Origin: Devosia sp.
GTDB lineage: Bacteria; Pseudomonadota; Alphaproteobacteria; Rhizobiales; Devosiaceae
Assembly: GCF_028290625.1 (NCBI RefSeq)
Contig: NZ_JAQGJM010000017.1
Location: forward strand, 1-45,896
Direction of reading: 5' to 3'
Length of the DNA: 45,896 bases
Below, in pieces: positions 1 through 8,438 of this stretch; within the stretch, counting starts at the first letter, position 1; every line of letters starts with the position of its first letter. The notes under the pieces were generated by a model. That model was not told the DNA's origin. It saw nothing but the letters and a program-made list of their open reading frames with translations, and made no database searches. The position numbers were made by a program, and so were the translations under genes.

Positions 1-483
1 GGGATTCTCGCCGCGCTCTGGCGGCTGTTCGGTGCGCAGCCGGTGGACTGGCTGGCGCACTTCCCGATGCTGTCGATCATTATCATCGTGTCCTGGCAGT
101 GGCTGCCCTTCGCGATCCTGCTGCTGATGACCGCCATGCAGTCCCTCGACCAGGAACAGAAGGAAGCCGCCCGCCTCGACGGTGCCGGCGCCATCGCGAT
201 CTTCTGGCACCTGACCCTGCCGCACCTGGCACGTCCGATTGCCGTGGTGGTGATGATCGAAACGATCTTCCTGCTCTCGGTGTTCGCCGAAATCTTCACC
301 ACCACCAACGGCGGCCCCGGCTACGCCTCGACCAACCTCGCCTACCTGATCTACAACCAGGCGCTGGTGCAGTTCGACGTCGGCATGGCGTCCGCCGGTG
401 GCTTGATCGCGGTGGTGATCGCCAACATCGCAGCCATCGTGCTGGTGCGCATGATCGGCAAAAACCTGACAGACAAAGCCTGA
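1..483 (+). CDS. mtlF: Polyol (mannitol/sorbitol) ABC transporter permease, 5' end cut off
   Basis: Inner-membrane permease of a binding-protein-dependent importer for mannitol, sorbitol or related polyols. The frame is open from the first base, so the N-terminal part lies outside the window; 160 codons remain. The EAA loop that contacts the ATPase is visible (EAARLDGAGAIAIFWHLTLP), followed by two hydrophobic segments. It is followed 10 bp later by the partner permease and then by the ATPase gene, the usual mtlFGK order. Protein and codon style match the Pseudomonas fluorescens group, as I remember those sequences, and not the rest of the window. Family assignment is firm; the exact substrate is inferred. 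Confidence 0.88.
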   Translation, partial: GILAALWRLFGAQPVDWLAHFPMLSIIIIVSWQWLPFAILLLMTAMQSLDQEQKEAARLDGAGAIAIFWHLTLPHLARPIAVVVMIETIFLLSVFAEIFTTTNGGPGYASTNLAYLIYNQALVQFDVGMASAGGLIAVVIANIAAIVLVRMIGKNLTDKA

Positions 484-493
484 GGCCTGCGCC

Positions 494-1324
494 ATGACCC
501 TTCAACAATCCCGCCGTCTGCAAAGCCTGCTGCTCGGCACCCTGGCCTGGGCCATCGCGATCCTGATCTTCTTCCCGATCTTCTGGATGGTGATGACCAG
601 TTTCAAAACCGAAATCGATGCGTTCGCCACGCCGCCGCAGTTCCTCTTCACGCCCACGCTGGAGAACTACCTGCACATCAACGAGCGCAGCGATTACTTC
701 AGCTTCGCCTGGAACTCGGTGGTGATTTCGTTCAGCGCTACAGCGCTGTGCCTGCTGATCGCGGTGCCGGCGGCCTACTCGATGGCGTTCTACGAAACCA
801 AGCGCACCAAAGGCACGTTGCTGTGGATGCTCTCCACCAAGATGCTGCCGCCGGTGGGCGTGCTGATGCCGATTTACCTGCTGGCCAAGAGCTTTGGCCT
901 GCTCGATACGCGTATCGCGCTGATCGTGATCTACACGCTGATCAACCTGCCGATCGTGGTCTGGATGATTTACACCTACTTCAAAGACATCCCCAAGGAC
1001 ATCCTCGAAGCCGCGCGCCTCGACGGTGCCACGCTGTGGCAGGAAATGGTCCGGGTGCTGTTGCCGATAGCCAAGGGCGGTCTGGCTTCCACGGTGCTGT
1101 TGTCGCTGATCCTGTGCTGGAACGAGGCGTTCTGGTCCTTGAACCTGACTTCGTCGAAAGCCGCGCCGTTGACCGCATTGATCGCCTCCTACTCAAGTCC
1201 CGAAGGTCTGTTCTGGGCTAAGTTGTCGGCGGTGTCGACGCTGGCCTGCGCGCCGATCCTGATCTTCGGCTGGATCAGCCAGAAACAATTGGTCCGCGGC
1301 CTGTCGTTCGGCGCCGTGAAATGA
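494..1324 (+). CDS. mtlG: Polyol (mannitol/sorbitol) ABC transporter permease
   Basis: Second permease (276 residues) of the polyol importer, expected to pair with MtlF in the inner membrane. It has about six hydrophobic segments and the EAA loop EAARLDGATLWQEMVRVLLP at roughly residues 174-193. The N-terminal segment ILIFFPIFWMVMTSFK is typical of MalG-type permeases. The ATG lies 10 bp after the mtlF stop with TGAGG just upstream. The sequence closely resembles MtlG of fluorescent pseudomonads, and the codon choice differs from the alphaproteobacterial genes from 2.5 kb onward. A Pseudomonas-type REP pair follows directly. Family is certain; substrate is inferred from gene order. Confidence 0.9.
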   Translation: MTLQQSRRLQSLLLGTLAWAIAILIFFPIFWMVMTSFKTEIDAFATPPQFLFTPTLENYLHINERSDYFSFAWNSVVISFSATALCLLIAVPAAYSMAFYETKRTKGTLLWMLSTKMLPPVGVLMPIYLLAKSFGLLDTRIALIVIYTLINLPIVVWMIYTYFKDIPKDILEAARLDGATLWQEMVRVLLPIAKGGLASTVLLSLILCWNEAFWSLNLTSSKAAPLTALIASYSSPEGLFWAKLSAVSTLACAPILIFGWISQKQLVRGLSFGAVK

Positions 1325-1325
1325 A

Positions 1326-1416
1326 TCAAAAGATCGCAGCCTTCGGCAGCTCCTACAAAGAGCGCCTGGCCAATGTGATCCCCCTGTAGGAGCTGGCGCA
1401 GCCTGCGATCTTTTGA
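1326..1416. repeat. Inverted pair of Pseudomonas-type REP sequences
   Basis: Two arms of about 30 bp, at 1328-1357 and 1385-1414, are near-perfect reverse complements. The left arm contains GATCGCAGCCTTCGGCAGCT and the right arm contains AGCTGGCGCAGCCTGCGATC; each reads towards or from TCCTACA. This is the form of REP element scattered between genes in the Pseudomonas fluorescens group. No copy is seen elsewhere in the window. It sits between mtlG and the ATPase gene and could form a long hairpin that limits read-through or protects the upstream mRNA. Confidence 0.85.
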
Positions 1417-1464
1417 TCTTAAAGGCGCGCCCAACTGAATAACGACAAACGGAGGCCCACCATC

Positions 1465-2541
<1,077 letters not shown>

Positions 2542-2572
2542 GCGGGAGGCACTGGCTCTCCTCCTCACCGGT

Positions 2573-2651
2573 CTTCCCGCGGGCTTGACCCGCGGGCCAT
2601 TGACCGCTTGTGCCAGGCTGATGGAGGCCCGCGGATCAAGTCCGCGGGAAG
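2573..2651. repeat. Palindromic double-hairpin repeat, family A copy 1
   Basis: About 79 bp made of two hairpins in mirror orientation. The left is CCCGCGGG-cttga-CCCGCGGG and the right is CCCGCGGA-tcaag-TCCGCGGG, with a spacer of about 27 bp. The outer ends CTTCCCGC and GCGGGAAG are also complementary. Four more copies lie at 11751, 28732, 33323 and 41515. This copy follows the ATPase gene and is the first sign of the alphaproteobacterial repeat set. Confidence 0.9.
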
Positions 2652-2693
2652 GCCGGTGGGTGGGGATGGGTCAAGTCCGGGCTGAACGACTTA

Positions 2694-2757
2694 GCCTGCC
2701 TTCCTCGGTGCCTGCCTAACTGCCTTCCCAATCTGCTTGCCTAATCTCCCTGCCTTC
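2694..2757. repeat. Degenerate short tandem repeat of CTGCCT-like units
   Basis: The motif CTGCCT or close variants (CTGCCTT, CTGCCTAA, CTTGCCTAA, CCTGCCTTCG) recurs about six times at 9-14 bp spacing. There is no open frame of note. It may be slippage-derived filler after the repeat element. Confidence 0.5.
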
Positions 2758-2773
2758 GCATCGATGAGCCTTC

Positions 2774-2806
2774 AAAAAAGCGCCCGCTTCCAGCCGGCGC
2801 TCTTTT
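2774..2806 (+). terminator. Rho-independent terminator, usable in both directions
   Basis: The stem AGCGCC/GGCGCT (2779-2784 with 2796-2801) is flanked by AAAAA on the left and TCTTTT on the right. It would end transcripts coming from the ATPase gene and separate them from the opg operon. Confidence 0.65.
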
Positions 2807-2953
2807 GTCGCACCCGGCTTGGCGCCGTTTTCCCGCCGCATATTGTTGCCAAAAGGTGAATCACGGGCCCGTGAATAGGGTCTGCAATCGATTTTGTTAG
2901 GGCTGGGCGTTCCCGGTTCAAGACAATTGGAGCGATTGGCTGCCCTTCACAAT

Positions 2954-2972
2954 TTGCATGGCTCCCATGCAA
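2954..2972. promoter_or_regulatory. Perfect inverted repeat upstream of opgG, possible operator
   Basis: TTGCATGG-CTC-CCATGCAA is a perfect 8-bp inverted repeat with a 3-bp centre, about 73 bp before the opgG start. Its size suits a dimeric transcription factor or a small RNA hairpin. No clear sigma-70 promoter could be placed next to it. Function is inferred from position only. Confidence 0.4.
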
Positions 2973-3044
2973 CAACTTTTACCCCATTGCCGCGTTGCCA
3001 TTTTGCCGAAAAAGGTAAGCCGCGTCAGGTCTTGAGTAATTAGT

Positions 3045-4649
3045 TTGACCCATCCCGTCCCCGTTCCACGTCCCAGCCGCCGTCTTGTCCTGCAAGGCAT
3101 CGGTGCCAGCATCGCCTTGCTCTCGACTACGGCGCTGACCGTTCCCGGTTTTGCCCAGTCCGAGGCGCCAGAAAGCTTTGCTTTCAGCTTCGATGATTTG
3201 AGCGCGCGCATGCGCGACACGGCCGCCGGGCCCTATGAACATGCGGCATTCAAGATGCCCGAATTGTTCGCCGGGCTGGACTATGACGCCTATCGGAAAA
3301 TCCAGTATCGGCCAGGTCGCGGCAAATGGGCGGACCTCAATGCCGGCTTCCAGGTGCAGGCCTTCCATCTCGGCTGGCTGTTCCCCGAGCCGATCAAGCT
3401 TTATGAACTGGCTGACGGCAAAGCCACGCCATTCAGCTTCGCGTCGGCCGATTTTGAATATCATGATACCGCGCTGGGCGCCGAAGCCGCCAAGGTGGAT
3501 TTCCCCGGTGTCGCCGGCTTCCGCCTCAACTATCCGCTCAATACGCCCGACAAGGTCGACGAGCTGGTCTCGTTCCTCGGCGCGAGCTATTTCCGCGCTT
3601 TGGGCCGCGACAATCTCTATGGCCAGAGCGCCCGCGGCCTGCTGCTGAATTCCTGGCTCGAAGGCCCCGAGGAATTTCCGCGTTTTTCCGAATTCTATCT
3701 GGAGCGTCCTATCGCCGGCGCGCCCCTGGTGCTGTATGCGGCGCTCGACAGCCAGAGCGTCACCGGCGCCTATCGCTTCGAGATCACCCCCGCCAATGAC
3801 GGCCAGCAGGCCACCATCATGGATGTGACCGCGCGCCTGTTCTTCCGCAACGACGTGGAACAGCTCGGCGTCGCCCCGCTGACCTCGATGTTCCTTTATG
3901 CCGAAACCAACCGCAACCATTTCGACGATTACCGGCCCCAGGTGCACGACACCAACGGCCTGTCGATCACCCGCGAAACCGGCGAGACCATGTGGCGTGC
4001 GCTCGACAATGTCGCGGCGCGTGGCGACTCCTACTTCTGGGAAAACAATCCGCGCGCCTTCGGGCTCGATCAGCGCGGCCGCGATTTCGAGACCTATCAG
4101 GATGCCGGCGCGCATTACGAATTGCGCCCATCCGCGCGGGTCGAGCCGGTCGGCGATTGGGGCCAGGGCAATATCCGGCTGATCGAAGTACCGTCCACAC
4201 TCGAGGTCGACGACAATATCGTTGCCTTCTGGGTTCCGGCCGATCCGGTCAAGGCCGGGCAGGAGCGTGAATACCGCTACAAGCTGCTCTGGGGCAATCT
4301 GGTGCCCGATGGTAAGGCGCTGGCCTATGTGGTGGAGACCCGTGCGGGCGCCGGTGGCGTCTCGGGCGTCACCAATGCCCACAATTTGCGCAAATTCGTG
4401 GTCGACTTTAAAGGCGGCGAATTGGAGAGCTGGAACCCCGAGACGCCACCGGACGTTCTCGCAAACGTGTCCAGTGGCACCATCAAAACATCCACCGTAT
4501 CCAAGATCGCCGCCAACGGCGTCTGGCGTCTGGTGATCGATGTGGAAGCGTCCGGCGAACCGGCGCCCATGGAACTCAAGGCTTATCTTGTCGGGGGCGG
4601 CAAGCAATTGACAGAAACCTGGCTCTACCAGTGGAGAGCGGAAGTATGA
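3045..4649 (+). CDS. opgG: Periplasmic glucan biosynthesis protein OpgG/MdoG family
   Basis: Periplasmic protein needed to build the backbone of osmoregulated periplasmic glucans (OPGs). It is 534 residues, the usual family size. The N-terminus has a twin-arginine signal (SRRLVLQG near residues 11-18), a hydrophobic stretch, and a cleavage site near GFAQS, so export is probably by Tat as in OpgD. Family landmarks include the early QYRPGRGKW segment and FWVPADPV late in the protein. The start is TTG at 3045: an in-frame stop lies 12 bp upstream and no earlier ATG exists, but the ribosome site is weak. It is the first gene of opgG-opgI-opgH-opgC and overlaps opgI by 4 bp. OpgG versus OpgD cannot be settled by eye. 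Confidence 0.92.
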   Translation: MTHPVPVPRPSRRLVLQGIGASIALLSTTALTVPGFAQSEAPESFAFSFDDLSARMRDTAAGPYEHAAFKMPELFAGLDYDAYRKIQYRPGRGKWADLNAGFQVQAFHLGWLFPEPIKLYELADGKATPFSFASADFEYHDTALGAEAAKVDFPGVAGFRLNYPLNTPDKVDELVSFLGASYFRALGRDNLYGQSARGLLLNSWLEGPEEFPRFSEFYLERPIAGAPLVLYAALDSQSVTGAYRFEITPANDGQQATIMDVTARLFFRNDVEQLGVAPLTSMFLYAETNRNHFDDYRPQVHDTNGLSITRETGETMWRALDNVAARGDSYFWENNPRAFGLDQRGRDFETYQDAGAHYELRPSARVEPVGDWGQGNIRLIEVPSTLEVDDNIVAFWVPADPVKAGQEREYRYKLLWGNLVPDGKALAYVVETRAGAGGVSGVTNAHNLRKFVVDFKGGELESWNPETPPDVLANVSSGTIKTSTVSKIAANGVWRLVIDVEASGEPAPMELKAYLVGGGKQLTETWLYQWRAEV

Positions 4650-4783
4650 AATACGACACGGACCTGATTTTTGCCAACGCCCTACCGAACGCCCCCATGT
4701 CCATGCCCAAGCAGCGGCTTGAGCGGCGCCATACGATGATGGCGACCCTGCGCAACATGCTGGCAGTACTGCCCTGGCTGTGA
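4646..4783 (+). CDS. opgI: Small OPG biosynthesis protein, OpgI candidate (45 residues)
   Basis: A 45-codon gene whose ATG overlaps the opgG stop (ATGA), with GGAG 9 bp upstream inside opgG. The protein starts MKYDTDLIFANALPNAPMSM, is rich in Arg in the middle (KQRLERRH), and ends in a short hydrophobic tail (MLAVLPWL). In Rhodobacter sphaeroides the operon is opgGIH-opgC, and mutation of the small opgI gene abolishes OPG synthesis; position and size here match. The LPxxAPxxMP pattern recalls the cytoplasmic N-terminus of longer OpgH proteins, so OpgI may be a detached N-terminal piece acting with OpgH. That last link is inference, as is the name. Confidence 0.75.
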   Translation: MKYDTDLIFANALPNAPMSMPKQRLERRHTMMATLRNMLAVLPWL

Positions 4784-4823
4784 CGTACGCTGTTTTTGCC
4801 ATGACTGACGCCTGGGGCACGCC

Positions 4824-6590
4824 ATGATGCGGGCCGCTTTGACACGCACTGGCGCCCTTGGCGCGGCCGCCGTGCTCAGTTTGCTGGGCGGCTATGTGTT
4901 TCTCGGTTTTTCCAGCACCGGCGGCATTTCGCCGCTCGATGTGCTGCGCACCGCGCTCGTCGTGCTGTCCGGCTTCTGGCTGGTCTGGGGCGGCGCTGCC
5001 GGCATTATCGGCCTGTTCGTGCGTCATCGCGCGCCATCCTTCGATGCGCAGCAAACGCCGCGCGGCCTGACCGCCATTCTGGTGCCCATTTATAACGAGG
5101 ATCCGCTGGTCACCTTCGCGCGCGTCGCGGCGATGAACCGCAGCCTGCGCACCCTGGGCATTCACGATCGCTTTCACATCGCCATCCTGAGCGACACCAC
5201 GGCGCTGGAAGTGGCGGCCATGGAAGCCGTCTGGTTTCAGCAACTGGTGGCCGAGCCCGATAGCGCCGGGCGCATTTTCTACCGCCGCCGCGAGCAGAAT
5301 ATCGGCAAGAAGGCCGGCAATATCGAGGATTTCGTCACGAGTTCCGGCGGCGCCTACGATTACATGCTGATCCTGGATGCCGACAGCCTGATGGAAGGCG
5401 CCACTATCGGCGAGATGGCGCGCCGCATGGATGCCGATCCGGACCTGGGGCTGCTCCAGACCCTGCCCAGGATCATCAATGCGCGCTCCTTTTTTGGCCG
5501 CTCGATGCAGTTCTCCTCGGCCTACCTGTCGCCGGCCTTTTCGCGCGGCGCCTCGGTGTTGCAGGGCAATGAGGGGCCCTATTGGGGTCACAATGCCATC
5601 GTGCGCGTCTCGGCCTTCGCCGCCAATTGCGGCCTGCCGGTGCTCTCGGGCAAGCCACCCTATGGCGGCCATATCCTCAGCCACGATTACGTCGAGGCGG
5701 CGCTTTTGGCGCGCGGCGGCTGGAAGGTGCATCTCGATCCCTTCCTCGGCGGCTCGTTCGAGGAAGGCCCGGAAAATCTGGTCGAATACGCCAAGCGCGA
5801 TCGCCGCTGGTGCCAGGGCAATTTGCAGCATCGCCGCCTGATGTTCGCGCCCGGCCTGCGACTATGGAGCCGCTTCATCTTCTTGCAGGGCATCATGGCC
5901 TATCTGGCCTCCCCGCTCTGGCTGGTGCTGATGGGTGTCAGTATCCTCGCCGCCATGATGCCCGAGCCGGCAGCGCGCCCGGCTTCGGAATTGTTCATCG
6001 ACGGCGTCTGGTCGCTGGCCGCCGGCGTGGCGCTGCTGCTGGTGCTGCCCAAGGTGCTGATCCTGATCCGCGGCGTCTTTGACCGTGAAAATCGCCGCTT
6101 CGGCGGCACGCTGCGGGCCGGCTTCTCGGTGCTGCTGGAAATCATCTTTTCCACGCTTCTGGCACCCATCCTGCTGATGCTGCAGAGCCGCGCCGTCATG
6201 CAGGTGCTGCTCGGCCTCGATGGCGGATGGCCCGCTACGCAACGCTCGGAAAATCACCTCGATCTGCGCGATTCTTTTGCCAATAGCTGGTGGATCATGC
6301 TGATCGGCGCCGTCACCATGCTGGCGACGCTGGTGTTTGCGCCCAAGATCGCGCTCTGGGTCGCGCCCGCCATGCTGCCGGCGGTGTTCGCGCCGGTGCT
6401 GATCTCGGTCAGCTCGCGCGTGGCGACCGGCAAGCGGGCGCCGTGGTTCTTCCTGACTGCGTCCGAGCAGACGCCGTCAGCCGTTATCACCGAGCATCAC
6501 AATATCATGGCGGCCTGGAGCACCCAGGGTCCGCTGGAGCCGATCATTATGGTCGAGGCGCGGCGAATAGCCGAGCAAGTCAATGCTTGA
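4824..6590 (+). CDS. opgH: OPG backbone glucosyltransferase OpgH/MdoH
   Basis: Inner-membrane family 2 glucosyltransferase that polymerises glucose from UDP-glucose into the OPG backbone. Two hydrophobic segments lie at the N-terminus (residues 8-30 and 36-65), then the cytoplasmic catalytic domain with LILDADS, SHDYVEAA and RRWCQGN (the Q/RxxRW-type motif), then several C-terminal membrane segments. At 588 residues it is shorter than E. coli MdoH (about 850) and lacks the long N-terminal cytoplasmic extension, which fits a separate OpgI. The start is the first ATG of ATGATG, with GGGG 6 bp upstream; the second ATG is possible. It overlaps opgC by 8 bp. Confidence 0.93.
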   Translation: MMRAALTRTGALGAAAVLSLLGGYVFLGFSSTGGISPLDVLRTALVVLSGFWLVWGGAAGIIGLFVRHRAPSFDAQQTPRGLTAILVPIYNEDPLVTFARVAAMNRSLRTLGIHDRFHIAILSDTTALEVAAMEAVWFQQLVAEPDSAGRIFYRRREQNIGKKAGNIEDFVTSSGGAYDYMLILDADSLMEGATIGEMARRMDADPDLGLLQTLPRIINARSFFGRSMQFSSAYLSPAFSRGASVLQGNEGPYWGHNAIVRVSAFAANCGLPVLSGKPPYGGHILSHDYVEAALLARGGWKVHLDPFLGGSFEEGPENLVEYAKRDRRWCQGNLQHRRLMFAPGLRLWSRFIFLQGIMAYLASPLWLVLMGVSILAAMMPEPAARPASELFIDGVWSLAAGVALLLVLPKVLILIRGVFDRENRRFGGTLRAGFSVLLEIIFSTLLAPILLMLQSRAVMQVLLGLDGGWPATQRSENHLDLRDSFANSWWIMLIGAVTMLATLVFAPKIALWVAPAMLPAVFAPVLISVSSRVATGKRAPWFFLTASEQTPSAVITEHHNIMAAWSTQGPLEPIIMVEARRIAEQVNA

Positions 6591-7806
6591 CGCCATCCCG
6601 CGCACCTGGGAGCGCATGGGTGCCGGCTGGACCAACCTGGTCACCGATACGCCCAGCATCGATATCGACGGCATTCCGGCCAAGCGCGATGCGCGGCTCG
6701 ACATGTTCCGCGGCCTGGCGCTGGTGATGATCTTCATCAATCACGTTCCCGGCACGGTGTATGAAAATTTCACCAGCCGCAATTTCGGCTTTTCCGATGC
6801 GGCCGAAGCCTTCGTGTTCATGTCGGGCCTGGCGGCGGGGCTGGCCTATTCGCCGCGCTTTCGCACCGGCTCGTTCTGGCTGGCCACCGCCAAGGTCTGG
6901 GCCCGCTCGCGCCACCTCTATTATATCCACCTGACCATCACGCTGTTGTCGCTGGCCATCTTCGCCGCCGCCGCCCTGTGGTTCGGCCAGCATGATGTTC
7001 TGACCAAGAACAATATACCGCGTCTTTTCAGCGAGCCGCTGGCGACCATTATCGGCATTCCGCTGCTGACCCACCAATTGGGTTATCTCAACATCCTGCC
7101 GCTCTACATCACCCTGCTGCTGGCGACGCCGCTATTCCTGTGGGTGGGGCTGCGGCGACCGCTGTTGCTGCTCGGCGCCTCGGTGGCGCTATGGGCCATT
7201 GCGGGCCAGTTCCGCCTCAACCTGCCCAATTATCCCACCGCCGGCGGCTGGTTCTTCAATCCGCTATCCTGGCAATTGCTGTTCGTCACCGGCCTGCTCT
7301 GTGGCGCCGCGATGAAGCAGGGCAAGCGCTTCTTCCCCCGCACCAAGCTGCTGTTCGGGCTGACGCTGGCCTGGGTGGTGGTGGCGCTGCTCTGGGTCAA
7401 GCTGCCGATGTTCGGCAGCGCCGGCATGGCCATGCTCGGCGCCATGAACAAGGCCGGACTGCCATTTTATCTCACCTGGTTCGACAAGACCTTCCTGGCC
7501 CTGCCGCGCCTGTCGCACGCTCTGGCGCTGTTCTATGTGGTGGCCTCGATCACCGCGATCCGCCAGTTCGCCAGCGCCAACTGGACCGCGCCGTTCCGCT
7601 TGCTCGGCCGCCAGGGCCTACCGGTCTTCGCCTTCGGCACCGTGCTGTCCATGGTGCTGCAGGCCATCAAGGCGCCGTTGGAAAACGATCCGCTGGTGGA
7701 TGGCTTGCTGCTGGCCGCGGGGCTGGGGCTGCAACTGGCGCTGGCCTGGGTCCTAACCCGTACCGCCGAAATGACCCGCGCCCGCGCCGCCGCGGCTATC
7801 GCCTGA
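6583..7806 (+). CDS. opgC: OpgC family membrane acyltransferase (OPG succinylation)
   Basis: Polytopic inner-membrane protein of 407 residues with about ten hydrophobic segments. It has the OpgC hallmarks near the N-terminus: RDARLDMFRGLALVMIFINH and FGFSDAAEAFVFMSG. In Rhodobacter sphaeroides OpgC adds succinyl groups to OPGs, making them anionic, and the same job is likely here. The start overlaps the end of opgH by 8 bp, so it should be co-transcribed and translationally coupled. It is the last gene of the operon. Family is firm; the donor group (succinyl) is inferred. Confidence 0.88.
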   Translation: MLDAIPRTWERMGAGWTNLVTDTPSIDIDGIPAKRDARLDMFRGLALVMIFINHVPGTVYENFTSRNFGFSDAAEAFVFMSGLAAGLAYSPRFRTGSFWLATAKVWARSRHLYYIHLTITLLSLAIFAAAALWFGQHDVLTKNNIPRLFSEPLATIIGIPLLTHQLGYLNILPLYITLLLATPLFLWVGLRRPLLLLGASVALWAIAGQFRLNLPNYPTAGGWFFNPLSWQLLFVTGLLCGAAMKQGKRFFPRTKLLFGLTLAWVVVALLWVKLPMFGSAGMAMLGAMNKAGLPFYLTWFDKTFLALPRLSHALALFYVVASITAIRQFASANWTAPFRLLGRQGLPVFAFGTVLSMVLQAIKAPLENDPLVDGLLLAAGLGLQLALAWVLTRTAEMTRARAAAAIA

Positions 7807-7818
7807 CGGGCATCTGCG

Positions 7819-8004
7819 TCACCCGCGCATAAGAGTCCGACCGAGGTCGCGGATCGCCTGGCGAATGCGCGCCAATGCGGCGGCGACATTTTCGGCGAAG
7901 GTCGGCGGATCCTGATAATCGCGCAGCATCCGCTCCGCCCAGCGATAACCTTCCCGAATGATCAGACGCTCGTCGAGCGGCAAGCCGATGGATGGAACTC
8001 TCAC
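7819..8004 (-). CDS. Small hypothetical protein, 61 residues
   Basis: Reverse-strand gene of 61 codons with a perfect AGGAGG 5 bp before a GTG start, the best ribosome site in the region, which argues that it is real. The protein has an acidic/aromatic first half (ERLIIREGYRWAERMLRDY) and an amphipathic helix-like second half (AAALARIRQAIRDLGRTLM). There are no cysteines, signal peptide or membrane segment. It is convergent with opgC and lies downstream of tRNA-Gly and its terminator. I do not recognise the family. Confidence 0.6.
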   Translation of the reverse strand: MRVPSIGLPLDERLIIREGYRWAERMLRDYQDPPTFAENVAAALARIRQAIRDLGRTLMRG

Positions 8005-8118
8005 GCCAACCTCCTGCGCATGGTTTATGAAACCTTAACGCGGGTGGAGCGGAGTGTGTGGGGAACTTGATTTTATGGTTATCGCGGGAGGGCGAGCGCT
8101 TCCGTCTTCCGCGCCCGG

Positions 8119-8148
8119 AAAAACAAAAAGGGTCCCGAAGGACCCTTT
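8119..8148 (-). terminator. Rho-independent terminator of tRNA-Gly
   Basis: Read on the reverse strand, a 9-bp stem (AAAGGGTCC with GGACCCTTT, loop TTCG) is followed by TTGTTTTT. The very stable TTCG loop and U-run are textbook. It lies about 30 bp after the tRNA 3' end. Confidence 0.85.
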
Positions 8149-8178
8149 GTCACCAAGCCTTTGCCAGGACTTGGTAGT

Positions 8179-8253
8179 TGGAGCGGGCGATGGGATTCGA
8201 ACCCACGACCCTAACCTTGGCAAGGTTATGCTCTACCCCTGAGCTACACCCGC
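8179..8253 (-). tRNA. tRNA-Gly (anticodon GCC)
   Basis: A 75-nt cloverleaf on the reverse strand. The acceptor arm GCGGGTG pairs with CGCCCGC, the D arm is GCTCAGGGGTAGAGC, the anticodon loop is CTTGCCAA with GCC, and the T arm is GTGGGTTCGAATCCCAT. The 3' CCA is encoded. The gene reads glycine codons GGC and GGU. A matching sigma-70 promoter lies upstream and a strong terminator downstream, so it is a single-gene transcript. Confidence 0.97.
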
Positions 8254-8297
8254 ACTCCATTCATCGACACTGCCTTGGCACTGCCGCGATGCGCGCC

Positions 8298-8326
8298 TAT
8301 ATGCCCAATCGAACATTCGATTGCAA
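8298..8326 (-). promoter_or_regulatory. Sigma-70 type promoter for tRNA-Gly
   Basis: On the reverse strand TTGCAA (8321-8326) and CATATA (8298-8303) are separated by exactly 17 bp and placed about 45 bp before the tRNA 5' end. The next bases, GGCGCGCATCG, are GC-rich as expected of a stringently controlled discriminator. Confidence 0.6.
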
Positions 8327-8438
8327 CCCATAATCTCACCTGCCGACATCTTGTCTCCACAGGGACTTGTCAGCCTGGGGTTTTGGGGCGCAAAAGATCG
8401 CTTCCGACAGTACCGCACAGCCGCAGAAGGCCCTTTGC

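Noticed and set aside
4783..4824. Frameshift between opgI and opgH that would make one long OpgH
   Set aside because: The frames differ and 40 bp of non-coding sequence with a separate start lie between; the known opgGIH arrangement explains it better. Still listed as the alternative for opgI.
2979..5831. Long reverse-strand open frame opposite opgG-opgH
   Set aside because: High GC produces long open antisense frames; it runs against well-supported genes, has low-complexity His/Gln/Arg-rich composition and no domain.
8054..8242. Forward frame with GAGDGIRTHDPNLGKV wording over the tRNA
   Set aside because: This is the well-known false translation of a tRNA reverse complement; it covers the tRNA and its terminator.
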